From assembly GCF_001884045.1 (NCBI RefSeq), contig NZ_MACF01000069.1:62001-126000 (forward strand): a stretch of 64,000 nt of DNA, written 5' to 3'. Shown piece after piece: positions 17,183 to 26,309 of this stretch. The stretch is from Bacillus mobilis (lineage in GTDB: Bacteria; Bacillota; Bacilli; Bacillales; Bacillaceae_G). Each line of letters starts with the position of its first letter. Position 1 is the stretch's first letter. Both the position numbers and the translations under genes were made by a program. Below the pieces are notes generated by a model. That model was not told where the DNA came from, did not search any database, and was given only the letters and a program-made list of their open reading frames with translations.

Positions 17183-17801
17183 AATAGGAAATTCCGACTC
17201 GACTATTCTCATATTTGTTTTCACTACATAGATTCCACGTAAATTGCGCTGTATCACCAACTGTTATTTTCGCTCCACCTTCTGGTAATACATCTTTTTC
17301 AGTTCGATATACCCCTGTCACATCACCGTCTATTAAATGCGTCGGACAAACGACCGTCCAACATAAATTACTACGACTAAGTATCTTATATGCAGCTAAA
17401 TGATCTTCTGCTGCTGTTGTCGTTTTCCTTTTTGATTCAGTTGATTGAAAACGATATAAATTTAAATTTGTTCTCGCTTGTAAAATACCAGCTGTTCCTA
17501 TTGTAATGATTTTATGAACTCCTTCTTCTTTCATTTGCTTTATAATTTGTGGCATACTCTTCGCTAATGTCCCATTTTGATCCGTACCAAGTGCACTAAT
17601 TACTATATCGCTTCCTTCTATCGCTTTCTTTATATCATTTTCATTCCATACATTACCTTCTATAACTCGTAACCTTTCATGATGTATTTCCATTCTATTT
17701 ACATCACGCGCTAATGCAGTCACTTCAGCTGAATCCTTTAATGCTAATTTTATAATGTTTGAACCTACTCGCCCAGTTGCTCCCAATATACATACTTTCA
17801 T
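17181..17801 (-). CDS. NAD(P)H-binding atypical short-chain dehydrogenase
   Basis: 206 residues. The N-terminal Rossmann motif GATGRVGSNIIKLAL (GxxGxxG) begins at residue 8, followed by VTALARD with an Arg typical of NADP preference, and DIVISALGTDQNGTLA. It belongs to the NmrA/biliverdin-reductase-like atypical SDR group. A catalytic YxxxK is not clear, so it may be a sensor or a reductase of unknown substrate. Single gene with a good ribosome site (AAAGGGGGAAAAC). Confidence 0.83.
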   Translation of the reverse strand: MKVCILGATGRVGSNIIKLALKDSAEVTALARDVNRMEIHHERLRVIEGNVWNENDIKKAIEGSDIVISALGTDQNGTLAKSMPQIIKQMKEEGVHKIITIGTAGILQARTNLNLYRFQSTESKRKTTTAAEDHLAAYKILSRSNLCWTVVCPTHLIDGDVTGVYRTEKDVLPEGGAKITVGDTAQFTWNLCSENKYENSRVGISY

Positions 17802-17860
17802 TTGTTTTCCCCCTTTTCATTCTTTCTCTATTTTTCAATAATCTCACTCAATTTACAACA

Positions 17861-17891
17861 AAAAAGCTTCCTCATATTTAGGAGGAAGCTC
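17861..17891 (-). terminator. Rho-independent terminator
   Basis: AGCTTCCTC (17865-17873) pairs with GAGGAAGCT (17882-17890), with a T run on the minus strand, after the small lipoprotein gene. Confidence 0.82.
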
Positions 17892-17904
17892 TATTATTAT
17901 TATT

Positions 17905-18084
17905 TTATTTCTTTTCTTTAGAATCCGTAGACTTCTCAGTTCCACTTGTTTCTTTATCCTTTTTGTCCTCTTGTTGTGTTGTTGTATCGTCTTCTTTCTT
18001 CTTGTCCTCACCTTTACTACAACCTACCATTAATAAAGAACTTGCAAGTGCCATAGCAGTTAATGATTTAACCCATTTGTTCAT
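17905..18084 (-). CDS. Small lipoprotein with charged tail
   Basis: I start it at ATG 18084, after AAAGGAGGAAA; the open frame extends upstream but that part is a poor signal sequence. The 59-residue product has a lipoprotein signal MNKWVKSLTAMALASSLLMV followed by GCSKG (lipid-modified Cys at about 21), and the rest is Lys/Glu/Asp/Thr-rich and probably disordered. It would be tethered to the outer face of the membrane. No function can be assigned. Confidence 0.78.
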   Translation of the reverse strand: MNKWVKSLTAMALASSLLMVGCSKGEDKKKEDDTTTQQEDKKDKETSGTEKSTDSKEKK

Positions 18085-18234
18085 TTGCGTTTCCTCCTTT
18101 AGATAGAATATGTACAACCCCATATTACTCTCTATTTTTAAAGGAAAGATTGAAAAATAGTAAATAAACGGTAAACTTTTGTAAATTTTCCGATAATACA
18201 TATAGACTCCTATTCTTTTTTCTCCATGAAAAGT

Positions 18235-18270
18235 AAAAAACTAAGGCGCCTATCTTTCCGCCTTAGTTTC
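18235..18270 (-). terminator. Rho-independent terminator
   Basis: AAACTAAGGCG (18238-18248) pairs with CGCCTTAGTTT (18259-18269), next to the stop of the coat-like gene. Confidence 0.82.
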
Positions 18271-18729
18271 TTATGCAAACTTTTCATTTTCATATACATG
18301 TTTAATCTTATACTCTTTCTTCACAACATATTGCCATACACTATAGGCATAACGGTTCATTTTCAGGAAGCAATTTTCTAAAAAAGAGCGAAATTCCGGA
18401 TTCGCAACTTCAACTGACACTTGAGCGAACTTTAGTGATAACCGTTTTAAATGCGAAATATAACAAGTTGCAATATGGACATCCCCTGTATATTTACTAT
18501 CAGTTTCCTTTTCCATTTCATGAAAATGAAATGGAATTGGTTCACAAGTTATAGGCTGTACATTCTCTCCTTCTTGAAAATTCACTTGTTCATTATATGC
18601 TTGCAACATATAAGGTAAATGCTGCTGTAATAGCTCCTTTAATTCTTCGTCTCTTACCTTTCCTGTATACTCCCCAACCTTATATATAAGCATATAACTA
18701 TACCTCATTAATTCTTTCATACAATCCAT
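18271..18729 (-). CDS. Coat-F/ferritin-like helical protein (putative spore coat protein)
   Basis: 152 residues, mostly helical. The start ATG 18729 follows AAGGGAGGTAC at good spacing. The N-terminal MKELMRYSYMLIYKVGEYTG and the C-terminal LKMNRYAYSVWQYVVKKEY resemble CotF-type spore coat proteins, which have a ferritin-like four-helix fold. The resemblance is by pattern only. Many such proteins are made late in sporulation. It is transcribed alone between the phospholipase D gene and the lipoprotein. Confidence 0.55.
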   Translation of the reverse strand: MDCMKELMRYSYMLIYKVGEYTGKVRDEELKELLQQHLPYMLQAYNEQVNFQEGENVQPITCEPIPFHFHEMEKETDSKYTGDVHIATCYISHLKRLSLKFAQVSVEVANPEFRSFLENCFLKMNRYAYSVWQYVVKKEYKIKHVYENEKFA

Positions 18730-18760
18730 GAAAGTACCTCCCTTCCCTTTTGTATATACA

Positions 18761-19945
18761 CTATAAATATGATGCTATAACATTTGCTATTCTTGCTAAA
18801 AACCAATCCCATTTACTAATTTTCTCAAAATCTTCTTTCGAAAATTTTTTTGATTTATGAAAATCTACTTTTAATCGGTTCCATACGTCAGCAACAACTT
18901 TTTTATCATATATGAGACAATTAGATTCACAATTTAAATAAAAACTTCTATTATCAAAGTTCGCTGTACCTATATCGACAATTTCTCCATCAATGATCGT
19001 TACTTTCCCGTGAAAAAAACCATTTCGATATTGATAAATTTCTGCTCCATCATCGTTCATATCTTTCAAATATGGATAAGCCGCTTGTTTTAACAATACC
19101 GCATCACTTTTAAATGGTACGAGAATTTTCACATTGACACCGCGATGTAATGCATCTTTTAACTCATTTATCATTTCTTTACTTGGTACAAAATATGGCG
19201 TAGCAATAATTAAAGACTTTTTAGCCTGTTTTAAAAGCCCTCCATATTTCTCCCATAAACCTTTTCCATCTGAAAATAAATATTGATAATTCACATCCCC
19301 TATTGCAGGTAAACTTTCATGTACAGGCATTATTTCTCCTGTATCTTCTTTCCAGTCAGCAGCAAATTTTCTTTCCATATCGGTAGCACCATTCCCATTG
19401 ACTCGTACATGATAATCACGCCACGGACCAAATTTCGGATCTTGTCCAAGGTACTCCTTTCCAATATTAAAACCGCCGACATATGAAATCTTCCCATCTA
19501 TCGTAACAATACGTCTATGATTCCGTTGATGCAATGAATAGAATACATGTTTCAGTTTAAGCTTTTTACTAAACGTAAACTGGACACCGTTTCTTTTTAA
19601 TTGACGAATTATCTTTTTCTTCAGCTTGTATCCACCTATTCGATCGACTGACAATTTTACTTCTACTCCGCTCGATGCCTTTTTCTCGAGCAACTGCAAA
19701 AATTCTTGGCTTATTTCATCTTTACCTACAATATAAAAATGGATATATATGTACTTTTCTGCATTACGTATATCCTCAAATAAATTCTTATATAACTCTT
19801 CGCCGTTCGTATATAGTTGAAAGTCACCTAATCGAACTTGTCCTAATTCATATTCACTAGCCATTTTTTTCCCCATTTCCACATCGATGTTCATCCAAAT
19901 GAATACACCTACTAAAAAAAGGAGTACAGCGAAAAAGTGTTTCAT
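18761..19945 (-). CDS. Cardiolipin synthase-like phospholipase D protein
   Basis: 394 residues with one N-terminal membrane segment (3-20), shorter than the two-helix ClsA. Two PLD domains follow. The second HKD motif is canonical, FHGKVTIIDG (H312, K314, D319). The first reads NHRRIVTIDG (H143, R145, D150), so the usual lysine is arginine. The family joins two phosphatidylglycerols into cardiolipin. The substitution may alter activity or be compensated. It is monocistronic; the ribosome site precedes ATG 19945 (GAAAGGAAAA). Confidence 0.85.
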   Translation of the reverse strand: MKHFFAVLLFLVGVFIWMNIDVEMGKKMASEYELGQVRLGDFQLYTNGEELYKNLFEDIRNAEKYIYIHFYIVGKDEISQEFLQLLEKKASSGVEVKLSVDRIGGYKLKKKIIRQLKRNGVQFTFSKKLKLKHVFYSLHQRNHRRIVTIDGKISYVGGFNIGKEYLGQDPKFGPWRDYHVRVNGNGATDMERKFAADWKEDTGEIMPVHESLPAIGDVNYQYLFSDGKGLWEKYGGLLKQAKKSLIIATPYFVPSKEMINELKDALHRGVNVKILVPFKSDAVLLKQAAYPYLKDMNDDGAEIYQYRNGFFHGKVTIIDGEIVDIGTANFDNRSFYLNCESNCLIYDKKVVADVWNRLKVDFHKSKKFSKEDFEKISKWDWFLARIANVIASYL

Positions 19946-20063
19946 GGATATTTTCCTTTCTCCACTTACTGTTATTTCTATATCTTCCCTTTTTTAATAC
20001 ATTATCATTCAAGAAAATATGTCATTCCATGATATATGTCCATATCAAACGATAGCTCATTTG

Positions 20064-20072
20064 CATATTGTA
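20064..20072 (+). promoter_or_regulatory. Possible sporulation (SigK-type) -10 element
   Basis: CATATTGTA matches the SigK -10 consensus CATANNNTA exactly and lies 34 bases before the YjcZ-like start codon. A convincing -35 AC at standard spacing is not clear. Confidence 0.4.
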
Positions 20073-20105
20073 TGTTGTATCTTAAAATAAAAGGAGGAAA
20101 TAACA

Positions 20106-20192
20106 ATGGGCTTCGCACAAGGTAATGGATTCGCGCTATTAGTCGTATTATTTATCCTCTTGATCATCGTCGGTGCTGCTTGCTTCTGCTAA
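20106..20192 (+). CDS. YjcZ family sporulation micropeptide
   Basis: A 28-residue peptide, MGFAQGNGFALLVVLFILLI followed by IVGAACFC. The short Gly-rich head and a single membrane helix ending in small or aromatic residues are the YjcZ-family pattern, found in many Bacillus genomes, often in several copies and linked to sporulation. The start follows an excellent AAAGGAGGAAA site, and a terminator lies 40 bases downstream. Exact role unknown. Confidence 0.85.
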   Translation: MGFAQGNGFALLVVLFILLIIVGAACFC

Positions 20193-20230
20193 GTAGTTAT
20201 CTTCGTATGATATGTGGATGAAAAAACTAT

Positions 20231-20264
20231 AAAAGCGGACACCTATTTTTAGGTGTCCGCTTTT
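20231..20264. terminator. Rho-independent terminator
   Basis: AAAAGCGGACACCT (20231-20244) pairs perfectly with AGGTGTCCGCTTTT (20251-20264), between the YjcZ-like gene and the convergent thioesterase. Confidence 0.88.
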
Positions 20265-20318
20265 CATATGAAAAACATTTCAGTCCGTTATAATACCTTT
20301 AACGACTACATATTCAAT

Positions 20319-20825
20319 TCAAAAAGTTAGTAATGTAGCTACTTTCTTACTCTCTGCCTTACGTATATGGCGTTGTTCTGCACGCAACACAGCAATGCGA
20401 TGTAATTCTTTCTCTTCTTCTGTTTCAGGGATTACTCGAGGAACTGGAACCGGGTTATTCTCCTTACTAAGTGCAACGAATGTAACAAATGATGTTGCTG
20501 CTATACGTTTCTCACCTGAAATGAGATCTTCTGCTACTACCTTCACAAATACTTCCATAGAAGTTCTACCCGTCCAAATTACAAAAGATTCATAACTAAC
20601 ACAATCTGAAGAGCGAACAGGATGTAAGAAATCTACCCAATCCATAGATGCTGTGACACATTCTTTTCTTGCATGCCTCGTTGCTGAGATAGAAGCAACC
20701 ATATCCATCTCGGCTAATATTTTTCCACCAAATAGCGTATTATGATCATTTAAATCTGTTGGAAATACTCGGCTCGTTTTAAACACTCTGGATTCATTAG
20801 CTGTTTTTCCCTTTACTTCAGTCAT
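20319..20825 (-). CDS. Acyl-CoA thioesterase (hotdog fold, YkhA-like)
   Basis: 168 residues from ATG 20825, which follows AAAGAGGTGA; three extra upstream residues are possible. The hotdog motif LNDHNTLFGGKILAEMD with the catalytic Asn/Asp region, and the second block DWVDFLHPVRSSDCV, identify the BACH/YkhA/YciA group of acyl-CoA hydrolases. It would release free fatty acid and CoA in the cytoplasm. It is a single gene. Confidence 0.9.
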   Translation of the reverse strand: MTEVKGKTANESRVFKTSRVFPTDLNDHNTLFGGKILAEMDMVASISATRHARKECVTASMDWVDFLHPVRSSDCVSYESFVIWTGRTSMEVFVKVVAEDLISGEKRIAATSFVTFVALSKENNPVPVPRVIPETEEEKELHRIAVLRAEQRHIRKAESKKVATLLTF

Positions 20826-21020
20826 TGTTATCACCTCTTTGATTATTTAATCCACTATTTGCAGACAGTGAACTACCCACCACAAAATTCGGCTGGAGCA
20901 AAGAAATTCGGTAAGAGTTCCATTTCCCATTAACATTAGAACAGTATGAACTTACTATCACTACACGTTTAATATTAACAACATTCAGAACTCTTAGTCC
21001 ACAAAAAAGAACCGATGTGA

Positions 21021-21902
21021 TCAATCGGCTCCTCTAAATACATATTGTTCTTTCGGCTGTTCAACTTTATTCCATTTCGTTACTTCTAAAACCGGAATGT
21101 TCGCATGGAATGGCTGATAAAATTCCGTTGCTATTTCTCCTTCAACTTGAATCCAATCATCATTGTTCCATTCTACTCCTTCTGGTTTTTTCACTAACAT
21201 ACCATATACACCAGAATCCGCTACACAATGTATAATACCGAAACGGAATAAGAAATATTGTTCTTTTTTAGAAGAATCATCTTTGAAAACAAACCCTTTA
21301 AAAGATAATTTTTTCCCAGTAAACTCGCCAGGATAATTATAAATTGTCTCCATCCCTTTTAGGAAATCTTCATCTTTTAAAGTAATACTATCTTTCGTAA
21401 CGAACTCTTTTTTCCCTTTTTCCATTACACCACGGTATCCTTCTTTCCCGTAATAAATGCTCGTGTCAGGTCTTAGAAATTGCCTTGTCATAAATGGATC
21501 TTTACTTTCTGCTTGCGCAACAGGAAAATGAAACCCTTTCGCCTTAACAATATCTGAATCTAGCGTTGCAATTGGGAAAAACAATCCTGAGACTATCGGA
21601 AAACAAAACAATGTGTACGAAAATGCTTTTTTCCACCATGTATTCTCATCTTTTGAATGATCATGTCCGCAATGGCTATGATCGCAACCACAATTGTGCT
21701 GTTCTTTTTCTCTTTCTTTTTCTTTTTGATGTTCTTTTTGGAAAACGATAATAATTTGAACGACCGTTAAAAAACCTAAAATAATAGCTGCTGTTTTTGA
21801 TAAATAGGCATACTTCATATTGATATACTTCGTAATATTACCTGAAATATGAAGCTGCGCGATTAAGATTGTAAAACCTAATAATATATATGCTCGAAAC
21901 AT
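21021..21902 (-). CDS. YcgQ-like TIGR03943 (DUF1980) putative permease subunit
   Basis: 293 residues. Two N-terminal membrane helices, then a Cys/His-rich cytoplasmic or linker segment (about 75-95, HNCGCDHSHCGHDHSKDE) that could bind metal, two further helices (about 103-125), and a soluble OB-like C-terminal domain. This matches B. subtilis YcgQ, always paired with a YcgR permease; here YcgR lies three bases upstream. Families of this type cluster with zinc-homeostasis genes, so metal export or delivery is suspected but not shown. Confidence 0.83.
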   Translation of the reverse strand: MFRAYILLGFTILIAQLHISGNITKYINMKYAYLSKTAAIILGFLTVVQIIIVFQKEHQKEKEREKEQHNCGCDHSHCGHDHSKDENTWWKKAFSYTLFCFPIVSGLFFPIATLDSDIVKAKGFHFPVAQAESKDPFMTRQFLRPDTSIYYGKEGYRGVMEKGKKEFVTKDSITLKDEDFLKGMETIYNYPGEFTGKKLSFKGFVFKDDSSKKEQYFLFRFGIIHCVADSGVYGMLVKKPEGVEWNNDDWIQVEGEIATEFYQPFHANIPVLEVTKWNKVEQPKEQYVFRGAD

Positions 21903-21905
21903 AAT

Positions 21906-22802
21906 CTACCACCCCATCGCATAAATGAGTAGTGAGCTTGCATAAACAACAAGTGTAACTGTAACTGTAACGACAATTACAAATTTCGTTTTAAATGTTG
22001 CAAGCATCATAAACATATTTTTAATATCCACCATCGGTCCGTATACGAGGAACGCGACAAGTGATGCTGTTGAAAATGTACTTTGGAATGACGAAGCAAT
22101 AAATGCATCCGCTTCTGAACAAAGTGATAAAATGTAAGCAAGTCCCATCATAACAGCTGGTGAAGAAAACGGCCCTTGTCCTATAGCAAGCAGTGTTGAA
22201 GTTTGTACGAACGTTTGAACTGCAGCTGCAATTAAGGCACCTAATACTAAATATTTTCCCATCGAGAAAAATTCCTCAACAGCATGCGTACATACATCCC
22301 ACATTTTTTTACGTAATGGACGCTTATGATTCACTTCTGGGAAGTGATCATCTCTTAATTGATGTTCTTTAAACTTAAATGATAATATAATTCCAACGAT
22401 AATTGCTACGATAATCGCTACAATAGAACGATACCATACCATGTGCATACTACTTCCAAAGGCAACGTATGTTGCAAATAATACAACCGGATTAATAATT
22501 GGCCCAGTCAACATAAATGCAATCCCGGCATATGGCGGAACCCCTTTTCCGATTAATCGCCTTACAATCGGAACAATTCCACATTCACAACCCGGAAACA
22601 TCATACCTAAAAAAGTCGCCATTAAAACAGACAGAAAACGGTTTTTCGGCATCCATTTCGCTACCATATCCTCTGTCACAAACATTTGAATGAATCCTGA
22701 AATAAATACACCAATGAGCACAAAAGGAAGTGCTTCGATTAATATGGAGATAAAGATTGTATTCATTTGCAGGAATGCTTTCGGTAATTGAAACAATTCC
22801 AT
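21906..22802 (-). CDS. YcgR-like permease (ArsP/DUF318 family)
   Basis: 298 residues from ATG 22802, preceded by GGAGG; ATGs further upstream lack this spacing. About eight membrane helices in the permease pattern, with the motifs FPGCECGIVPIVRRLIGKGV, and SLCSEADAFIASSF, where CxC and the Ser/Glu are conserved in COG0701 permeases. It forms an operon with the YcgQ-like gene. The transported substrate is unknown. I searched the upstream region for a Zur box and found no convincing match. Confidence 0.85.
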   Translation of the reverse strand: MELFQLPKAFLQMNTIFISILIEALPFVLIGVFISGFIQMFVTEDMVAKWMPKNRFLSVLMATFLGMMFPGCECGIVPIVRRLIGKGVPPYAGIAFMLTGPIINPVVLFATYVAFGSSMHMVWYRSIVAIIVAIIVGIILSFKFKEHQLRDDHFPEVNHKRPLRKKMWDVCTHAVEEFFSMGKYLVLGALIAAAVQTFVQTSTLLAIGQGPFSSPAVMMGLAYILSLCSEADAFIASSFQSTFSTASLVAFLVYGPMVDIKNMFMMLATFKTKFVIVVTVTVTLVVYASSLLIYAMGW

Positions 22803-22948
22803 GATGTATTTCCTCCAACTTTTCATTAACAATATGTAATTTTAACCCTATTTTATTAATTGGACAAGACTTATACGGAATACACTCACTTCATATACAT
22901 TACATTTTATAGGTTATATTCGATTCAAAACTTTGGATTTCATAGCAA

Positions 22949-22993
22949 AAAAGCTGCTCTAGCGCAGTTTCACAACTATGCTAGAGCAGCTTT
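22949..22993 (-). terminator. Rho-independent terminator
   Basis: AAAAGCTGCTCTAGC (22949-22963) pairs with GCTAGAGCAGCTTT (22980-22993), adjacent to the corA stop. Confidence 0.83.
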
Positions 22994-23000
22994 CTTCTCG

Positions 23001-23942
23001 TTAAAAGTAACGTTTCTTCCAAAAAACAAACGCTAATGTGAAAGATAGTGTTACACATATTATGAGTACAATTACAAAACCATGTGCTTCCCCTTCAAAC
23101 GGAACCTTTACGTTCATTCCAAAGAAACTAGAAACCATCGTTGGTAACGATAAAATGATTGTGATAGACGTTAACAGTTTCATAACACTATTTAAATTAT
23201 TTGATATAACGGAGCTAAAAGTATTCATCATTCCACTTAAAATGTGACTATATATTTCCGCCATTTCAATAGCCTGTTTATTTTCAATTAATACATCTTC
23301 TAATAAATCTTGATCGTCTTCATACATTTTTAAAAATGTACTGTTACGCATTAATTTTTGAATTACAATTTTATTCGCCTTTAATGATGTTGTAAAGTAA
23401 ACTAAACTTTTTTCAAGGCCTAGCAATGTGAAAATCTCTTTATTTTTCATCGACTTATTTAATTGATGCTCTAAATCGATTGTTTTTCTGTTAATTTGCT
23501 TTAAGTATCTTAAATAATAAGTAGAAATCGTATATAAGAGCTGAAGTGCAAAGCGTGTCTTTTTAAACGTATAAAATTCTTTAATACGTTGATTAATAAA
23601 ACGTTCAAAAATTGGATTTTCTTCTAAACAAATTGTCACAAAGCAATCTGGCATGACAATCATACCTATTGGAATCGTGTCATAAATCGAATTTCCTTCT
23701 TCATCATGTCTAACTGTTGGAATATCCACGATTATTAAAGTATTATTGTCTTCCTTTTCAATACGAGAGCGTTCTTCATCATCTAAAGGGTCTTTAATGA
23801 AATCTAAGTCTACATTTAAAGTTTGTACTAGATATTGAATTTCTTCTTCCGTTGGATGAAGTACATTAATCCAGCAACCCTTTTGCATTTCCTCAACCTC
23901 TTGTAGTTTTCCGTTTCGGTCTGTTAAATAAATATTTAACAT
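23001..23942 (-). CDS. CorA family magnesium transporter
   Basis: 313 residues. A long acidic N-terminal cytoplasmic domain is followed by two C-terminal membrane helices with the signature YGMN-type loop, here SFFGMNVKVPFEG. This is the CorA ion-entry motif; a funnel pentamer imports Mg2+ (some members Co2+ or Zn2+). The start ATG 23942 has a GGGGTGATAG ribosome site. Monocistronic, with a terminator at 22949-22993. Confidence 0.92.
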   Translation of the reverse strand: MLNIYLTDRNGKLQEVEEMQKGCWINVLHPTEEEIQYLVQTLNVDLDFIKDPLDDEERSRIEKEDNNTLIIVDIPTVRHDEEGNSIYDTIPIGMIVMPDCFVTICLEENPIFERFINQRIKEFYTFKKTRFALQLLYTISTYYLRYLKQINRKTIDLEHQLNKSMKNKEIFTLLGLEKSLVYFTTSLKANKIVIQKLMRNSTFLKMYEDDQDLLEDVLIENKQAIEMAEIYSHILSGMMNTFSSVISNNLNSVMKLLTSITIILSLPTMVSSFFGMNVKVPFEGEAHGFVIVLIICVTLSFTLAFVFWKKRYF

Positions 23943-24095
23943 ACTATCACCCCGATTCTTTTTACATGTAGGAATCTACCTCTCTTACAGAACAGTTTTT
24001 GAACCGCCATTCTCAGCATATGAAACATACGTTTAAATTTCAATAGAAAAATTATTTTGAAAACGTTTTTATAAGAAAAATATTATAAACAAAGA

Positions 24096-24120
24096 AAAAG
24101 ACAGAGTGCTCTCTGCCTTA
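24096..24120 (-). terminator. Weak Rho-independent terminator
   Basis: A short GGCAGAG/CTCTGTC stem with one G-U pair is followed by TTTTTC on the minus strand, after the flippase gene. Confidence 0.5.
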
Positions 24121-24126
24121 AAAAGC

Positions 24127-25506
24127 TTATGTTGCCTTTATAACATATTTAGAAAGCATCCACAAGTTAAAGCCAACTGAAATCGTATAACCAGCGTATG
24201 TTGAAATAATAAAACTTACATAATCGAAATACGGAAGCAATACAATATTTAAAACTATTTTCACAATAATGCCAATCACTAATCCTAGCACTGTTTTCTG
24301 TTGTTGATTAATTCCTTGTAACATCGCAGCTGTTACTGTAAATAGCGAAAATAGTATACAGGCAGGAGCATAATACTGTAAAATCACTCTCCCCATCTCC
24401 GGGTCATTGCCGGCACCAAATAAAAGCGTATATACTGGTTTTGCTAGCAACATCATTCCAATTGCTGCTGGTACCGTAATACCTACTACTAATACATTCG
24501 TCCTCGTAAAATGTTTGTACAGTAACTTCACATTTCCTGCTGTATAGGCTTTTGTCATCTCAGGTACGAGAGACATACTAAAAGCAGTCGCAACGGAAAC
24601 TGGGATAAGTACAACCATCTGAACAAGACCAATTATTGCATTAATCTTCTCTGCTTCGCCTTGCATATAGCCTATTTGTATAAGTAGTTTATTAATTGTA
24701 AATGTGTCAATCGTCTGATACAACGGGATTGCTAAACCAACGACAACAAACGGGATTGAATATGTAAAGAGCTCCTTATAAAGCGAGAAAAAAGATTTCG
24801 TTGTTTGCGGAATACTTGCCATTTCTTTTTTCTTTAAGTGCTTTCTCCTTCTAATGTAATACGCACTTAAAACCGTTAATCCACCTATCGCTCCCATAAA
24901 GGCACCGAACGTTGAAATACCAACAGCTAGAGAGATAGAAGCTTTTAAAATATATAAAACGACAAAACTTCCTATCAAAATGGTTAAGACTCGAAAAAAT
25001 TGTTCTACCACTACACTTAAAGCAGAAGGCCCCATCGATTGGAACCCTTGAAAGAATCCCCTTAATAAACTCATTACCGGTACAAGTATTAACGCAAAGC
25101 TTACAATTTGAATATTAGTTGTGACCGCCGCTACACTATTCCCTGTTTGATCATTTCCATCGATTACAAGTTTAGCTAAATGTGGAGCTAATATATATAG
25201 GGTTAAACATGAGATTACTCCCATTATCAACATAAAAAAGATACCGCTCTTTAGCACTCTCTTAACCGTATGATAATCATTCAGTTGATCATATTTTGAT
25301 ACCATTTTCGAAACTGCCAGTGGTAGTCCCATCGTTGCAATACTGAGCATAATCGTATATGGACGATATGCATATGTGTATAAAACGTACCCACTCGTAC
25401 CAACCATTGCTGTAAATGGTATAACATATATAAACCCTAACATTTTAGATATCATCGTTGCCATCGTTAAAAATATCGTTCCACGTATAAACGGTGACCC
25501 TTTCAT
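24127..25506 (-). CDS. Polysaccharide/lipid flippase (SpoVB/MurJ-like, MOP superfamily)
   Basis: 459 residues with about 14 membrane helices. The N-terminal block KGSPFIRGTIFLTMATMISK with LGFIYVIPF is typical of the SpoVB/YabM/MurJ branch of MOP flippases. These move lipid-linked peptidoglycan or polysaccharide precursors outward; SpoVB is needed for the spore cortex. Which paralogue this is cannot be resolved, as B. cereus group genomes carry several. ATG 25506 has AGCGGAGGAA at proper spacing. No glycosyltransferase genes are adjacent. Confidence 0.85.
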   Translation of the reverse strand: MKGSPFIRGTIFLTMATMISKMLGFIYVIPFTAMVGTSGYVLYTYAYRPYTIMLSIATMGLPLAVSKMVSKYDQLNDYHTVKRVLKSGIFFMLIMGVISCLTLYILAPHLAKLVIDGNDQTGNSVAAVTTNIQIVSFALILVPVMSLLRGFFQGFQSMGPSALSVVVEQFFRVLTILIGSFVVLYILKASISLAVGISTFGAFMGAIGGLTVLSAYYIRRRKHLKKKEMASIPQTTKSFFSLYKELFTYSIPFVVVGLAIPLYQTIDTFTINKLLIQIGYMQGEAEKINAIIGLVQMVVLIPVSVATAFSMSLVPEMTKAYTAGNVKLLYKHFTRTNVLVVGITVPAAIGMMLLAKPVYTLLFGAGNDPEMGRVILQYYAPACILFSLFTVTAAMLQGINQQQKTVLGLVIGIIVKIVLNIVLLPYFDYVSFIISTYAGYTISVGFNLWMLSKYVIKAT

Positions 25507-25575
25507 CACATTCCTCCGCTACGCTTTATTATTACACATTATGGACAACTCCTTTTTTTTAGAACCGAAACAAAT

Positions 25576-25604
25576 AAAAAAGCCAATGAAAAATCATTGA
25601 CTTT
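25576..25604 (-). terminator. Rho-independent terminator
   Basis: AAAGCCAATGA (25579-25589) pairs with TCATTGACTTT (25594-25604) with one mismatch; a T run follows on the minus strand. It overlaps the dedA stop. Confidence 0.7.
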
Positions 25605-26205
25605 AACGCGCTGCTTTTTTCTTTTTGAAATACTTTAAACCGAAGTATAAAGCAACAAAGAGAACAGCTCCTATAATTATGTAATGTGTGTAATCAGATG
25701 CATACTCTTTAATATGTCTCCAATTTCCACCAAGCTTTTCACCTAAGTATATAAATAGTATTGACCATGGAATAATCGCAACTACAGTATACAGTGTAAA
25801 TAGTTTTAACGGCATTTTAGCTAATCCTGCCGGAATAGAGATTGCGTGACGTACGACTGGGATAAAGCGCGCAGAAAAGATTACTCCTGCTCCGTAACGC
25901 TTAAACCAACCTTCCGCTATGTCTAAATGATGTTTATTAATAAGTAGATATTTCCCGTATTTCTCTACAACTGGACGTCCTCCATAGTATCCAAGCCAAT
26001 ATAAAAATATTTGAGCTAACGTACCACCGATTGTTCCAGCAATGACTGCACCGACAAAGCTAATTTTACCATCTGCAACTAAAAAGCCCGCATACGATAG
26101 TACAATTTCACTCGGGATAATTTCAATCATTAAAGCTAGCGCTACTCCAAAGTAACCTAAGCTTGCAAAAAATTGCAATAACTGATCTATTATGCTTGCT
26201 AACAT
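25603..26205 (-). CDS. DedA family membrane protein
   Basis: 200 residues with about five membrane segments and the SNARE-associated/DedA motif, here EIIPSEIVLSYAGFLVADG and FSARFIPVVRHAISIPAGLA, the conserved arginine-containing re-entrant loop. DedA proteins are lipid scramblase/flippase-like and some recycle undecaprenyl phosphate (UptA) or phosphatidylethanolamine (PetA); the specific role here is unknown. Single gene. Confidence 0.9.
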   Translation of the reverse strand: MLASIIDQLLQFFASLGYFGVALALMIEIIPSEIVLSYAGFLVADGKISFVGAVIAGTIGGTLAQIFLYWLGYYGGRPVVEKYGKYLLINKHHLDIAEGWFKRYGAGVIFSARFIPVVRHAISIPAGLAKMPLKLFTLYTVVAIIPWSILFIYLGEKLGGNWRHIKEYASDYTHYIIIGAVLFVALYFGLKYFKKKKAAR

Positions 26206-26309
26206 TTTATTTTCTATCTCCTTTTTTCTTCACATACCATCCCATTATTACATAAAGGTTGCATTCTGCCAATATCTTCATTCCAACAATTTGATTGGCA
26301 TGCGCATGA

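Noticed and set aside
22803-22930. Zur box upstream of the YcgR/YcgQ operon
   Set aside because: The best match to the 21-bp consensus is about 13/21, near chance in AT-rich DNA.
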